Positions 1 through 9,564 of a stretch of 64,000 bases of DNA are shown one piece after another. A program made the position numbers and the translations under genes. This DNA comes from an uncultured Lachnospiraceae bacterium (GTDB lineage Bacteria; Bacillota; Clostridia; Lachnospirales; Lachnospiraceae), in contig CAJUOO010000003.1 in assembly GCA_910588535.1 (NCBI GenBank), forward strand, positions 1-64,000. The letters are read 5' to 3'. Below the pieces are notes generated by a model. It saw nothing but the letters and a program-made list of their open reading frames with translations. It was not told the DNA's origin and did no database searches. Each line of letters begins with the position of its first letter. Position 1 is the first letter of the stretch.

Positions 1-2
1 CA

Positions 3-641
3 CAAATGGATAATGATCATGAGGTTAATAAATTATTTGTGAAAATAGGACGAATACAATATTTTTTAATTATGTTAGTTTTATTAGAATATTTGACATT
101 CGGAAAGTTTTTTATTCAATTATGGGCAGGTACTCAATATTCAGAATCATTTTATGTAGCGCTTTGTTTAATTGTTCCAGTAACAATTCCTTTAATACAA
201 AATTTGGGTATTGAAATTCAAAGAGCCAAAAATAAACATCAATTTAGGGGAATTATTTATTCTTTTATGGCTGTGATAAATATAATAATAAGTATTCCTT
301 TGTGTAAGAAATATGGATCAGTGGGTTGTGCGCTCGGTACTTCTTTTTCCTTATTATTTGGTAATGGTATAATAATAAATTGGTATTATCATAGGCATAT
401 AGGATTGAATATAAAGCATTTTTGGCTTGAAATTTTGAAAGAATCTAGAGGCCTGATTCTTCCTATTATTTGTGTTATCACACTATATTATTTAAAATTT
501 GAATGGACATTTTTAACGTTTGTTGTTGGAGGAAGCATTTTCGCTATTATTTATTTTGTTTCGATGTGGCTCTGGGGATTAAATAATAGTGAAAAATCTT
601 ATATTTGTAATTTCATTAAGAAGGTAGTTAAATATGATTGA
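3..641 (+). CDS. Polysaccharide flippase (Wzx-like), C-terminal part, cut by window edge
   Basis: This is the C-terminal portion of a multi-spanning membrane protein of the polysaccharide exporter/flippase superfamily, which moves lipid-linked repeat units across the membrane. The reading frame is open to the window edge, so the true start lies upstream and the internal ATG at 6 is probably not the start. Visible are several hydrophobic helices and the loop 'IQNLGIEIQRAKNKHQFR' followed by an amphipathic helix pair, which is typical of the C-terminal half of Wzx proteins. It overlaps the next gene by 8 bases, so it is part of the exopolysaccharide operon. The DNA is very AT-rich, as is usual for flippase genes in mobile capsule loci. 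Confidence 0.85.
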   Translation, partial: QMDNDHEVNKLFVKIGRIQYFLIMLVLLEYLTFGKFFIQLWAGTQYSESFYVALCLIVPVTIPLIQNLGIEIQRAKNKHQFRGIIYSFMAVINIIISIPLCKKYGSVGCALGTSFSLLFGNGIIINWYYHRHIGLNIKHFWLEILKESRGLILPIICVITLYYLKFEWTFLTFVVGGSIFAIIYFVSMWLWGLNNSEKSYICNFIKKVVKYD

Positions 642-1818
642 AATAAAAAAAGAAAAAGATTGTTGTGGATGTGGAGCATGTGCTGACATATGTCCAAAAA
701 TGTGTATTAATTTATTATTCAATGAAAATGGCTTTCTTTTTCCAAAAGTTGACAAAAATTTATGCATAAATTGTCAATTATGTAATAAAGTATGCCCTAT
801 ATATAACGTAAGAAAAAGACGGACAAAAAATGAGTTTTATGCTGGACAAAATATTGATAATAAAATTCGAAATAGATCTACTTCTGGTGGTATCTTTTTT
901 GCAGTCGCGAAAAAAATATTGGATGATGGTGGAATAGTTTATGGAACAGCGCTTACAGATAATGCAAGAAGTGCAGAATTTCGTAGAATTGACAAAATTG
1001 AGGAGCTTTCCGTATTAATGGGAAGCAAATATATACAGAGTAAAACGGCCAATGTTTTCAAATTAGTTAAACAAGATTTGAATCAAGAAAAAACGGTTTT
1101 GTTTGTTGGCACACCATGTCAAGTAGAAGGATTAAAAAAATATATTAATACTAATTTTTCTAATTTATATACAATGGACCTTGTTTGTCATGGAGTTGCT
1201 TCTCAAAAAGTATGGGCCGAATATATAAAATATCATGTGAAAGAGACTAATAAAAAATTAATAGATGTGAATTTTCGCAGTAAAATAATTGGTTGGAACA
1301 AGGGCGGTTCTATGCAGATATTATTTGATAATGATTCAATATACTATAAAAATTTTAGAGAAGATTTATTTGGTAGAGCGTTTAATGCAAATTTGGTTTT
1401 TAGATCTTCATGTGAAAATTGCTGTTTTAAAGGGTTTTCTAGGATAAGTGATATTACTTTAGGTGATTTTTGGGGCATAAAGGAGTTTGTAAAGAATTTT
1501 GATGATGACTTAGGTACATCATTGATAATTGTTCATTCTGAAAAAGGGAAGGAGATTCTAAAGGCATTGTCATCTAAATTAAATGTAAGTAGAGTGAAAG
1601 CCTATGAAGCAGTGAAGAAGAATCCATGTATAGTTGAGTCTATAAAACCAAATAAGAATAAAGAAGATTTCTTTAGAAAATTGGGGAATGAGCCGTTTGA
1701 AGAATTAATTGAAAAATATGCTATGATAGAAATAAATTTATGGAGAAATCTTAGAAGAAAAGTATATAGAAATTTAATTAGAGTGTGGGAGCAAATAGAT
1801 GAATATATTAGTAGCTGA
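634..1818 (+). CDS. F420-hydrogenase beta subunit-like iron-sulfur protein of polysaccharide locus
   Basis: A 394-residue protein with an N-terminal double [4Fe-4S] ferredoxin segment (CCGCGAC..CP near residue 11 and CINCQLCNKVCP near residue 43). The body is of the coenzyme F420 hydrogenase/dehydrogenase beta (FrhB) family, with 'FVGTPCQVEGLKKY' near residue 155 and a later Cys cluster (SSCENCCFKGFSRISDITLGD). In Firmicutes capsule clusters such proteins usually sit beside polysaccharide pyruvyl transferases and glycosyltransferases. Their exact reaction is not established, but a redox step on a sugar or lipid carrier is a reasonable inference. The start overlaps the flippase stop and the end overlaps the next gene by 20 bases, which argues for translational coupling. 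Confidence 0.85.
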   Translation: MIEIKKEKDCCGCGACADICPKMCINLLFNENGFLFPKVDKNLCINCQLCNKVCPIYNVRKRRTKNEFYAGQNIDNKIRNRSTSGGIFFAVAKKILDDGGIVYGTALTDNARSAEFRRIDKIEELSVLMGSKYIQSKTANVFKLVKQDLNQEKTVLFVGTPCQVEGLKKYINTNFSNLYTMDLVCHGVASQKVWAEYIKYHVKETNKKLIDVNFRSKIIGWNKGGSMQILFDNDSIYYKNFREDLFGRAFNANLVFRSSCENCCFKGFSRISDITLGDFWGIKEFVKNFDDDLGTSLIIVHSEKGKEILKALSSKLNVSRVKAYEAVKKNPCIVESIKPNKNKEDFFRKLGNEPFEELIEKYAMIEINLWRNLRRKVYRNLIRVWEQIDEYISS

Positions 1819-2881
1819 GTTACAACCTGCGAAAGGTCATAGAAATTTATGTTTGCATACATGTAAAATATTATCAAAAATAGGGAAAGTTACCTTTGTT
1901 GATTCTTTGAGTGATGATATATCTGAAGATCAATTTAATGTAATTCGCTCCCCTTTCGGATATTATCAAGGGACTAATAAATACTTAGATATAATTCAAA
2001 GAACTTTACATTCTGTATATATAATAAATTTTGTCAGTCAAATATATCATAATGGAAATTATGACATTTTTATTGGGATTACTTATGACGAATTAGCATA
2101 TGCATTAGCATGGAGAAAGTTAAGAAATGTTAATGTTTTTTTAATGCAACATAATAATTTTGATATAGCTAATCATAATTTTTTAAAAAAAATAGCTTTA
2201 AAATATATTTTTTCTTTTACAAGTATTAAAATTATTACACAATGTAACTTTATAGCTGAATATGCAAAGTATAGATATAAATTAGATTCGGATAAAATTA
2301 TAATATGGCCACATCCTTTGAATATAGTACGTAATGATATAGAAATTTATGATTGCGTTGGAATAAGTAATAGTAATGATGAAAAAATTATAGAAGATAT
2401 TATAAAATTAGAAGAAGAAACAAAAATATTTGCAAGGAAAGGTCTTAAAATAATATTGAAATCAAAAAAATTACAATATGATGATGGTTCATTAAAAGTT
2501 ATTAATGGCTTTTTGTCAGAAAAAGAGTACAATGAATATATTTCGAAATCAAAAATTATTTTTATGCCTTTTTCCAAATTTTTTAAATATAGAATGAGTG
2601 GAACATTAATGGATGCTTTTTCAAATTATAAACCTATTATAGTAACATCTAGTCCATTAAGTAAAGCTTGCCAGAATGTTTATCCATCGATTATTAAGGA
2701 CTATGATGTGGATTCATTTTTGAAAAGTATAATGGAATTTAGAGAAAGAACAGATATCATGAAAAATGAATTTGATAGATTTATTTCTTTTCATGATGAT
2801 AGTAATCTTACAAATATTATTGAAAATACAATTGATAACAGTTTGAATGGTAAAATACAAAATAAACTTGGAGATTTTTAG
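1799..2881 (+). CDS. Glycosyltransferase, GT-B-like
   Basis: A 360-residue soluble protein resembling GT4-type glycosyltransferases. It has an N-terminal acceptor-binding half (MNILVAELQPAKGH, then 'VFLMQHNNFD') and a C-terminal half with 'IIFMPFSKFFKYRMSGTLMD' and 'KPIIVTSSPLS', which is the arrangement seen around the nucleotide-sugar site of GT-B enzymes. It probably adds one sugar to the lipid-linked exopolysaccharide repeat; donor and acceptor cannot be read from the sequence. The start ATG overlaps the end of the previous gene. A strong ribosome binding site (TAGGAGGAT) sits at its 3' end, ahead of the heptose kinase gene. Confidence 0.75.
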   Translation: MNILVAELQPAKGHRNLCLHTCKILSKIGKVTFVDSLSDDISEDQFNVIRSPFGYYQGTNKYLDIIQRTLHSVYIINFVSQIYHNGNYDIFIGITYDELAYALAWRKLRNVNVFLMQHNNFDIANHNFLKKIALKYIFSFTSIKIITQCNFIAEYAKYRYKLDSDKIIIWPHPLNIVRNDIEIYDCVGISNSNDEKIIEDIIKLEEETKIFARKGLKIILKSKKLQYDDGSLKVINGFLSEKEYNEYISKSKIIFMPFSKFFKYRMSGTLMDAFSNYKPIIVTSSPLSKACQNVYPSIIKDYDVDSFLKSIMEFRERTDIMKNEFDRFISFHDDSNLTNIIENTIDNSLNGKIQNKLGDF

Positions 2882-2899
2882 GAGGATTGTGAGGAAACT

Positions 2900-3898
2900 A
2901 TGGTTATAACTAAAACGCCTTTTCGTATATCTTTTTTTGGTGGTGGTACGGATATTGAAGAATTTTTTTATGATAATGGAGGTGCGGTCCTCTCAACAAC
3001 GTTTGATAAGTATTGTTACGTTAATGTGAGACATCTTCCTAGGTTTTTTGAATACTCGACAGAATTATCGTATTCTAAAATAGAAAGGGTTGTAAGAGTT
3101 GATGAAGTTCAACATCCTGCTATTCGAAATGCGATGAAAATGCTTGATATGCATGAAATTCGTCTTACTTATGAAGCTGATCTTCCAGCTCGTTCAGGGC
3201 TTGGAACAAGTTCTTCATTTGCTGTAGGAATGTTAAATGCATTTTATGCATTAAAGGGAAAATATGTTGATAAAAAAAAATTGGCAGATGAAGCGATATA
3301 TCTTGAAAGAATTTTATGTGAAGAAAGTGGGGGATGGCAAGATCAAATTGCGTCTTCTTTTGGTGGCTTTAATAGAATTAATTTTAATAGGGAGGGATAT
3401 GAAGTGTGTCCCGTGATTATCAGTCCAGAACGAAAAAATAGTTTGAATAATAATCTTCTTATGTATTTTACAGGTTTTACAAGATTTAGTTCTGACATTC
3501 AAAAAGGGAATGAAAGAATACGTAAAAATAAGTTATATGAGTTAAGAGAAATGTTAGCATTGGTATATGAGGCAGAAAAAATATTGACAAGTAAGAATGA
3601 TAACTTGGATGATTTTGGGCGCCTTCTGGATTATAATTGGAAATTAAAAAAGCAGACAGGGAATGCAATATCTACGAATTATATTGATGATTTGTATGAA
3701 AAAGGGATTTCTGCTGGTGCATTAGGTGGAAAGTTGTTAGGTGCTGGAGGTGGAGGATTCCTTATATTTTATGTGAGGCCTGAAAAAAAAGATTCTGTTA
3801 TGAAAGCAATGAAAGATTTATTGTTTGTACCATTTAATTTTGAAAATGAAGGTACAAGGGTAATTTATTATACGTCAGAAACTTATATGGAGAAATAA
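2900..3898 (+). CDS. hddA: D-glycero-alpha-D-manno-heptose 7-phosphate kinase (GHMP family)
   Basis: A 332-residue GHMP-superfamily sugar kinase. Motif 1 (TPFRISFFGGGTDIEEFF) begins at residue 5, the Gly/Ser-rich ATP loop 'ARSGLGTSSSFAVGML' lies near residue 96 and the C-terminal motif 'GAGGGGFLIFYV' near residue 281. These match HddA, which phosphorylates heptose 7-phosphate at C1 in the GDP-heptose route. The assignment is supported by GmhA and the HddC-GmhB fusion immediately downstream in the same operon. The ribosome binding site AGGAGGATTGTGAGGAAACT precedes the ATG. Confidence 0.9.
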   Translation: MVITKTPFRISFFGGGTDIEEFFYDNGGAVLSTTFDKYCYVNVRHLPRFFEYSTELSYSKIERVVRVDEVQHPAIRNAMKMLDMHEIRLTYEADLPARSGLGTSSSFAVGMLNAFYALKGKYVDKKKLADEAIYLERILCEESGGWQDQIASSFGGFNRINFNREGYEVCPVIISPERKNSLNNNLLMYFTGFTRFSSDIQKGNERIRKNKLYELREMLALVYEAEKILTSKNDNLDDFGRLLDYNWKLKKQTGNAISTNYIDDLYEKGISAGALGGKLLGAGGGGFLIFYVRPEKKDSVMKAMKDLLFVPFNFENEGTRVIYYTSETYMEK

Positions 3899-3922
3899 AG
3901 TTAGAAAAAAAGGGTATATATT

Positions 3923-5227
3923 ATGAAAGTAGTTATCATGGCGGGTGGAAAAGGCACACGTATTTCTAGCATTGCATCTAATATTCCAAAACCTATGATT
4001 CAAATTCAAGGTAAACCGGTATTGGAATATACAATTCAATCCCTCAAAGAACAAGGATTTAATGATTTTATTATTACTATTTCATATTATGCTGAGTATA
4101 TTGTAAACTATTTTGGAGATGGAAGCAAATATGGAATTAATATTGAGTATTTTTATGAATTAGAAGCTTTGGGAAATGCAGGAGCTCTTTTTAAATTAAA
4201 AGATAAATTGACAGATGATTTTCTTTTACTAAATGCTGATTTGATTTTTGATGTTTATTTTGAACGCTTTATAGCATTTCATAAAAATCATAAAAGTGTT
4301 GTAACTTTATTTACACATCCAAATAATCATCCTTATGATAGTGGAATTCTTGTTGTAGATGAGGAAAAGGCAGTAGTACATTGGTTGACAAAGGAAGAAT
4401 CTAGACCAGATTACTATAAAAATCGTGTAAATGCGGGACTGCATATATTGTCTCCTGAAATTTTTGACATAATAGATATAGATTCAGAGCTCGTAGGGAC
4501 AATAGATTATGATGGAAAAATAGTTAAAGTTGATTTAGATAGACAGCTTTTGAAACCTTTAGCTGGAACAAAAAAGATATTTTGTTATGATAGCCCAGAA
4601 TATGTGAAGGATATGGGGACTCCTGAACGTTATAAGATGGTATGCGAAGAACTTTTAACTGGAAAGATTAGAAAAAATCTTAAATATTTGCAAAAGGCAA
4701 TATTTCTTGATCGAGATGGAACTATTAATAAATATGTTGGATTTCTTAATAATATTGATGAATTTGAGATTCTTCCAGGAGTATCAGAAGCTATACAAAT
4801 GATAAACAATTCAGGATATTTAGCAATTGTGGTTACTAATCAACCAGTAATTGCTAGAGGAGAATTAACATATGAAGAGTTAGATAAAATCCATAATAAG
4901 ATGGAAACTTTATTAGGAAGTGAGGGGGCATATCTTGATGCAATTTATTTTTGTCCCCATCATCCACATAAAGGATTTAAAGGAGAAGTAGTAAACTTAA
5001 AGATTAATTGTGAATGTCGGAAACCAAAACCGGGAATGTTATTAGAAGCCGCAAGAGACTTTAACATTTCGTTGACACAATCATGGATAATAGGTGATGG
5101 AGAAAATGATATAAATGCGGGTAAAACTGTTGGATGTAAGACAGCTTTGATAGGTAATAAAACTTTTGGTCAAGAGATAACAGCGTTGTCTTTATTAGAT
5201 GCTGTAAAACAGATTTTAAAATGTTAA
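3923..5227 (+). CDS. Fused heptose-1-P nucleotidyltransferase (HddC) and heptose bisphosphatase (GmhB)
   Basis: A 434-residue two-domain enzyme. Residues 1 to about 240 form a sugar-1-phosphate nucleotidyltransferase with the signature 'MAGGKGTRISSIASNIPKPM', like HddC, which makes GDP-heptose. From about residue 255 a HAD phosphatase begins with 'AIFLDRDGTINKYVG'. It carries the zinc motif of GmhB (CPHHPH ... CECRKPKPGM) and ends with 'WIIGDGENDINAG'. One polypeptide therefore covers removal of the 7-phosphate and activation of the 1-phosphate, and with HddA and GmhA the pathway is complete. The two domains are usually separate genes. Confidence 0.9.
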   Translation: MKVVIMAGGKGTRISSIASNIPKPMIQIQGKPVLEYTIQSLKEQGFNDFIITISYYAEYIVNYFGDGSKYGINIEYFYELEALGNAGALFKLKDKLTDDFLLLNADLIFDVYFERFIAFHKNHKSVVTLFTHPNNHPYDSGILVVDEEKAVVHWLTKEESRPDYYKNRVNAGLHILSPEIFDIIDIDSELVGTIDYDGKIVKVDLDRQLLKPLAGTKKIFCYDSPEYVKDMGTPERYKMVCEELLTGKIRKNLKYLQKAIFLDRDGTINKYVGFLNNIDEFEILPGVSEAIQMINNSGYLAIVVTNQPVIARGELTYEELDKIHNKMETLLGSEGAYLDAIYFCPHHPHKGFKGEVVNLKINCECRKPKPGMLLEAARDFNISLTQSWIIGDGENDINAGKTVGCKTALIGNKTFGQEITALSLLDAVKQILKC

Positions 5228-5257
5228 GAAAGGGATAGTAATATATTTGTTAATATT

Positions 5258-5908
5258 ATGAATAGATTAGATGCAAAATTAGAAAAACATATTTTGTTTC
5301 TTTTGAAAAGATATCCGCAATTAGAAGAATGCAAAAAGGATATTATTAAAGGATATTTATTATTAGAGAAATGTTACAAAGATGGAGGGAAACTGCTTGT
5401 AGCTGGAAATGGAGGTTCTGCTGCTGATTCTGAACATATAGTAGGAGAATTAATGAAAAGATTTAAAAAACCTAGGCATATTGAAACAGCATATAGTGAA
5501 AAATTAAAATTAATTGACCCAGAGCGTGGAAAAAAATTGTCAGAGAATCTTGAACGTAGTTTAACGGCAATTTCACTTGTAACACATGAAGCTTTAACTA
5601 CTGCCTATATAAATGATGTTGATGGTTCTGGAGTATTTGCACAATTGCTATATGGATTTGGTCGTATGGGAGATGTTTTTTTAGGAATCTCAACTTCTGG
5701 GAATAGTGAAAATATTATAAATGCTACGGTAGTTGCAAGAGCCAGTGGTATAAAAATAGTTGGTCTGACTGGAGCTAATGGAGGGGAGCTCGCGAATGTG
5801 GCAGATGTGGTTATAAGAGTGCCAGAGATAGAGACATATATGATTCAAGAGTTACATCTTCCGATTTATCATTGTTGGTGTTTAATGTTGGAGGATAAAT
5901 TTTATTAG
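5258..5908 (+). CDS. gmhA: Sedoheptulose 7-phosphate isomerase
   Basis: A 216-residue SIS-domain protein. Residues 42-60 contain 'LLVAGNGGSAADSEHIVGE', the GmhA phosphosugar loop. 'ISTSGNSENIINA' and a C-terminal 'HCWCLMLEDKFY' complete the fold. GmhA converts sedoheptulose 7-phosphate to D-glycero-D-manno-heptose 7-phosphate, the first committed step of heptose synthesis. Its product is the substrate of the kinase two genes upstream. The start at 5258 has only a weak ribosome binding site, but conservation begins within the first residues. Confidence 0.92.
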   Translation: MNRLDAKLEKHILFLLKRYPQLEECKKDIIKGYLLLEKCYKDGGKLLVAGNGGSAADSEHIVGELMKRFKKPRHIETAYSEKLKLIDPERGKKLSENLERSLTAISLVTHEALTTAYINDVDGSGVFAQLLYGFGRMGDVFLGISTSGNSENIINATVVARASGIKIVGLTGANGGELANVADVVIRVPEIETYMIQELHLPIYHCWCLMLEDKFY

Positions 5909-5928
5909 TGTTAAAGGAGAGGTGTAAT

Positions 5929-7050
5929 ATGTGCACTAGTCTTAAAAAGAAGATTATGTTAGTATTTGGTACTCGGCCAGAGGCTATAAAAATGTGCCCT
6001 TTGGTTAATGAGTTAAAGGCTAGATCATCTATTGAAACTTTAGTGGTAGTGACAGGACAGCATCGCCAAATGTTAGCTCAGGTTTTAGAAGTATTTCATG
6101 TAATTCCTGATTATGATTTGTCTATTATGAAGGAAAAACAATCTTTATTTGATATAACTATAAATGTGCTTGACAATCTTAAAGGAATTTTAGAAGAAAC
6201 AAATCCAGATGTTGTTTTGGTTCATGGTGATACAAATACGACATTTGCTACATCGCTTGCTTGTTTTTACATGAAGATTCCTATTGGACATGTTGAGGCA
6301 GGGCTTCGAACATATAATGTCTATTCTCCATGGCCAGAAGAATTTAATCGTCAAGTAGTAAGTATGATTAGTAGTTATAATTTTGCACCTACTGCTTTAG
6401 CATTTCAAAATTTAATTGATGAGAAAAGAAATTCAGAAATGATTTGGATAACAGGAAATACTGTGATCGATGCACTTAAAACAACAGTTAAGACTGATTA
6501 TTCACATTCAGAATTGGTTTGGGCATCTGACTGTAGATTAATTTTGATAACAGCACATAGGCGAGAAAATTTAGGTACAAATATGTATAATATGTTTCGC
6601 GCAATTAAACGAGTTTTGGATGAACATAGTGATGTGAAAGCCATTTATCCAATTCATATGAATCCATTGATTCGTTCGGCAGCAAAAGAAATCTTTACAA
6701 ATAATGATAAAATCCATATTATTGAACCGTTAGATGTTTTAGATTTTCATAATTTTCTTTCAAAATCTTATTTGGTAATTACAGATTCAGGAGGCATTCA
6801 AGAGGAAGCGCCAGCGCTTGCTAAACCGGTACTTGTTATGCGTGATACTACAGAACGACCAGAGGGTGTTATTGCTGGTACTTTAAAATTGGTTGGTACA
6901 TCAGAGGAAGTAATTTATAATGAATTCACTTTATTACTCAACAATAAAGATGTTTATGATTCTATGGCGCAAGCAGTGAATCCTTATGGAGATGGACATG
7001 CTTCAGAACGAATAGCTGATATACTTGAGTTTGGTGAAATGAGACATTAA
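5929..7050 (+). CDS. wecB: UDP-N-acetylglucosamine 2-epimerase
   Basis: A 373-residue non-hydrolysing UDP-GlcNAc 2-epimerase that makes UDP-ManNAc for surface polysaccharides. Family signatures are 'LVFGTRPEAIKMCPL' at the N-terminus, 'VHGDTNTTFATSLACFY', 'GHVEAGLRTYN', 'TAHRRENLG' and 'ITDSGGIQEEAPAL'. I place the start at the ATG at 5929 because AAAGGAG lies about 10 bases upstream. An in-frame GTG at 5908 overlaps the gmhA stop but has no ribosome binding site. This is the last gene of the low-GC exopolysaccharide block. Confidence 0.92.
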   Translation: MCTSLKKKIMLVFGTRPEAIKMCPLVNELKARSSIETLVVVTGQHRQMLAQVLEVFHVIPDYDLSIMKEKQSLFDITINVLDNLKGILEETNPDVVLVHGDTNTTFATSLACFYMKIPIGHVEAGLRTYNVYSPWPEEFNRQVVSMISSYNFAPTALAFQNLIDEKRNSEMIWITGNTVIDALKTTVKTDYSHSELVWASDCRLILITAHRRENLGTNMYNMFRAIKRVLDEHSDVKAIYPIHMNPLIRSAAKEIFTNNDKIHIIEPLDVLDFHNFLSKSYLVITDSGGIQEEAPALAKPVLVMRDTTERPEGVIAGTLKLVGTSEEVIYNEFTLLLNNKDVYDSMAQAVNPYGDGHASERIADILEFGEMRH

Positions 7051-7467
7051 TCATTTTTAAAATATAGTTAATAAATTCATATTTTTTGTTTGACAATTAG
7101 ATTGAAATTTTTTTTATTTTATAAATGAAATTTCATCAGTGATATTGTTCTGTGACAGATTATAATAAATAAAATTTTCTTATACAATTAAGTTGCTTAG
7201 GATTGTATTACAGAAAGGAAAGGTAATTTATGACAAAGAAAAATAAATATTTGATAATGGGCGTGAGTGATATGATTTGAAAAAATATATTATTTCAAAG
7301 AAAATACCAGCATTTTTAGATGCTTTGGTCTTGTAATAAATGAAATTAATAACAGGTTATCTATGCAAATTTTATATTATTTATTTTTTTAGGATTGAAT
7401 TAGATATATATTATTTGATAAAATTGTAATAACTATTGAATATCCAAAGGAGTGCGATACATTTCCC
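7051..7467. other. AT-rich intergenic region at the end of the polysaccharide operon
   Basis: About 420 bases without a convincing gene. An 8-bp inverted repeat (TGAAATTT / AAATTTCA, about 7101-7133) could act as a weak terminator. A 16-codon ORF at about 7230 follows a plausible AGGAAAGG site and may be a gene relic. Base composition changes from very AT-rich to moderate at about 7460. Confidence 0.4.
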
Positions 7468-8076
7468 ATGAACCACAGAATATACGGCTACGTAAGAGTC
7501 AGCAGCAAATATCAAAATGAAGATCGCCAAATACTTGCCATGCAGGAGGTTGGTATTTCCGCAGAGCATATTTATGTAGACAAGCAGTCCGGTAAAGATT
7601 TTGACCGGCCTGCTTATTTAAGTTTACTTTCTGTCCTCACGAAGGGTGCTGTTGTGTACATAAAGTCGATTGACCGGCTTGGAAGAAATTATAATGATAT
7701 TATTGAGCAATGGCATATGATTACAAAGGAAAAACAAGCTGATATTGTGGTGTTGGATATGCCTCTTTTGGATACTAGGCGAGGAAAGGATCTGTTGGGA
7801 ACTTTCCTGAGTGATGTCGTTCTTCAGTTATTAAGTTTTGTGGCGGAAAATGAACGACAATATATTAAACAAAGACAAGCAGAAGGAATATTAGCAGCTA
7901 GGCAGAGGGGGATTCAATTTGGAAGGCCAAAGATACCTTTACCAGATAATTTTCAATCTGTATGTATTAGATGGAGGAATAAAGAATTAAGTATGAGAGA
8001 AGCTGCCAGACAATGCGGTCTGGCAGAAAGTACATTTTATGATAAAGCAGGAAGTTCAAAATCAGAAGTCGGATAG
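7468..8076 (+). CDS. Small serine recombinase (resolvase/invertase family)
   Basis: A 202-residue recombinase. The N-terminal catalytic domain carries 'YGYVRVSSKYQNEDRQ' with the nucleophilic Ser and 'IKSIDRLGRNYNDI', followed by the E-helix and 'AARQRGIQFGRPK'. The C-terminal helix-turn-helix is 'LSMREAARQCGLAESTFYDK'. Such enzymes resolve or invert DNA between short sites. It lies between a polysaccharide cluster and an 11-bp inverted repeat (8141-8151 and 8232-8242), so local DNA inversion is possible but not shown. It may instead be the leftover of a mobile element. Confidence 0.9.
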   Translation: MNHRIYGYVRVSSKYQNEDRQILAMQEVGISAEHIYVDKQSGKDFDRPAYLSLLSVLTKGAVVYIKSIDRLGRNYNDIIEQWHMITKEKQADIVVLDMPLLDTRRGKDLLGTFLSDVVLQLLSFVAENERQYIKQRQAEGILAARQRGIQFGRPKIPLPDNFQSVCIRWRNKELSMREAARQCGLAESTFYDKAGSSKSEVG

Positions 8077-8140
8077 TAAATAAAATGATCTAATTCATTA
8101 TCTAATGTAATCTTTTTATCTTATTCATAAATCACAAAAC

Positions 8141-8242
8141 TAACAGGGAGAACAGAATAGAAATTACGAATATATATAAATATTGTTAAATAATACTCAT
8201 AAAACTGATATCCGTAGTATATAATAACCGGTCTCCCTGTTA
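8141..8242. repeat. 11-bp perfect inverted repeat flanking an 80-bp AT-rich segment
   Basis: TAACAGGGAGA at 8141-8151 is mirrored by TCTCCCTGTTA at 8232-8242. The enclosed segment is AT-rich and contains TATAAT near its right end, pointing to the carrier gene at 8363. The position directly after a serine recombinase gene is compatible with an invertible promoter. A long-range hairpin is the alternative. Confidence 0.45.
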
Positions 8243-8362
8243 CATGGTATCATTTTATATTATATAGAAATAAAAGTATTCTATTGTCATATTATTATTT
8301 GAGTGATATAATACCGAATAAATACTCAGACAAATTGTATTATTTTTGTAGGAATTATAATA

Positions 8363-9562
8363 ATGGAGACTTTTATGAAGCAACTAAAGAATTATGAGCA
8401 CACTATTTATGCCAGTTATCTTGGCTATATTACGCAAGCGATAGTAAATAATTTTGCCCCTCTTCTATTTCTGACATTTGTTGCAGATTATCAATTAACT
8501 TTGGATAAAATTACACTAATTACCACTATTAATTTTGCAACACAACTTTTGGTAGATTTATTATCTGCAAAAGTAATCGATCGAATAGGCTACAGAATTT
8601 CTGTGGTGGCAGCCCATATTTTTGCATCTGCAGGGCTTATCGGTCTGGCTGTTTTGCCTTCTATATTCTCAGATGCCTATATAGGTTTATTGATAGCAGT
8701 TATAATATATGCAGTAGGTGGTGGTATTATCGAGGTATTGATTAGCCCGATTGTTGAGGCTTGTCCGACAACAAAAAAGGAAGCTGCGATGAGCTTACTT
8801 CACTCCTTTTATTGTTGGGGGCATGTTGGCGTGGTAGCACTCTCGACCATTTTTTTTGTTCTTGTTGGTGTAGAAAATTGGAGAGTGATGGCATTTCTCT
8901 GGGCAATGATTCCACTGGCAAATAGCATATACTTTCTTATGGTGCCAATTTATCCAATTGCGGACGGACAGGAAAAGTTGTCTTTAAAAGGATTATTTAG
9001 TCAGAAAGTATTTTGGCTGTTAATGGTTATTATGATCTGTGCTGGCGCATCTGAACAGGCGATGAGTCAGTGGGCATCTTCTTTTGCAGAATCAGCACTT
9101 CAAGTATCTAAGACGATTGGAGATTTGGCGGGACCCTGTATGTTTGCACTGCTAATGGGAACATCAAGAGCAATCTATGGAAAATACAGTGATAAAATTC
9201 CATTAAGGAAAATGATGATAGAAAGCGCTGTACTTTGCATTATTTGCTATTTGTTGGCAGTCTTTGCTCCGAATCCACTTATCAGTCTGGTGGGTTGTGC
9301 TTTATGTGGATTTTCCGTTGGGATATTTTGGCCGGGTACTTTCAGCATGGCAGCATTGCATCTACCTGCTGCTGGAACAGCAATGTATGCATTTATGGCA
9401 CTTGCTGGAGACATTGGATGTTCGGCTGGACCGACAGTAGTGGGCATGATTGCCAGTGCAAATGAAGATCAGTTAAAAATAGGGTTAATCTTTGCCATGA
9501 TATTCCCCGTAATAATATTATTAGGGATAACGATGCTTAGGAATAAAAAACGACAAGAATGA
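8363..9562 (+). CDS. Major facilitator superfamily transporter
   Basis: A 399-residue polytopic protein with about 12 hydrophobic segments. After the second helix comes 'SAKVIDRIGYRISVVAAHIF', the MFS motif-A region, and the central loop is short (about residues 195-215). The halves are related in pattern ('SRAIYGKYSDKIPLRKMMIE' mirrors motif A in the second half). The family includes sugar and drug exporters; the substrate cannot be assigned. It is monocistronic, with only a moderate AGGAA site upstream. Confidence 0.88.
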   Translation: METFMKQLKNYEHTIYASYLGYITQAIVNNFAPLLFLTFVADYQLTLDKITLITTINFATQLLVDLLSAKVIDRIGYRISVVAAHIFASAGLIGLAVLPSIFSDAYIGLLIAVIIYAVGGGIIEVLISPIVEACPTTKKEAAMSLLHSFYCWGHVGVVALSTIFFVLVGVENWRVMAFLWAMIPLANSIYFLMVPIYPIADGQEKLSLKGLFSQKVFWLLMVIMICAGASEQAMSQWASSFAESALQVSKTIGDLAGPCMFALLMGTSRAIYGKYSDKIPLRKMMIESAVLCIICYLLAVFAPNPLISLVGCALCGFSVGIFWPGTFSMAALHLPAAGTAMYAFMALAGDIGCSAGPTVVGMIASANEDQLKIGLIFAMIFPVIILLGITMLRNKKRQE

Positions 9563-9564
9563 AA

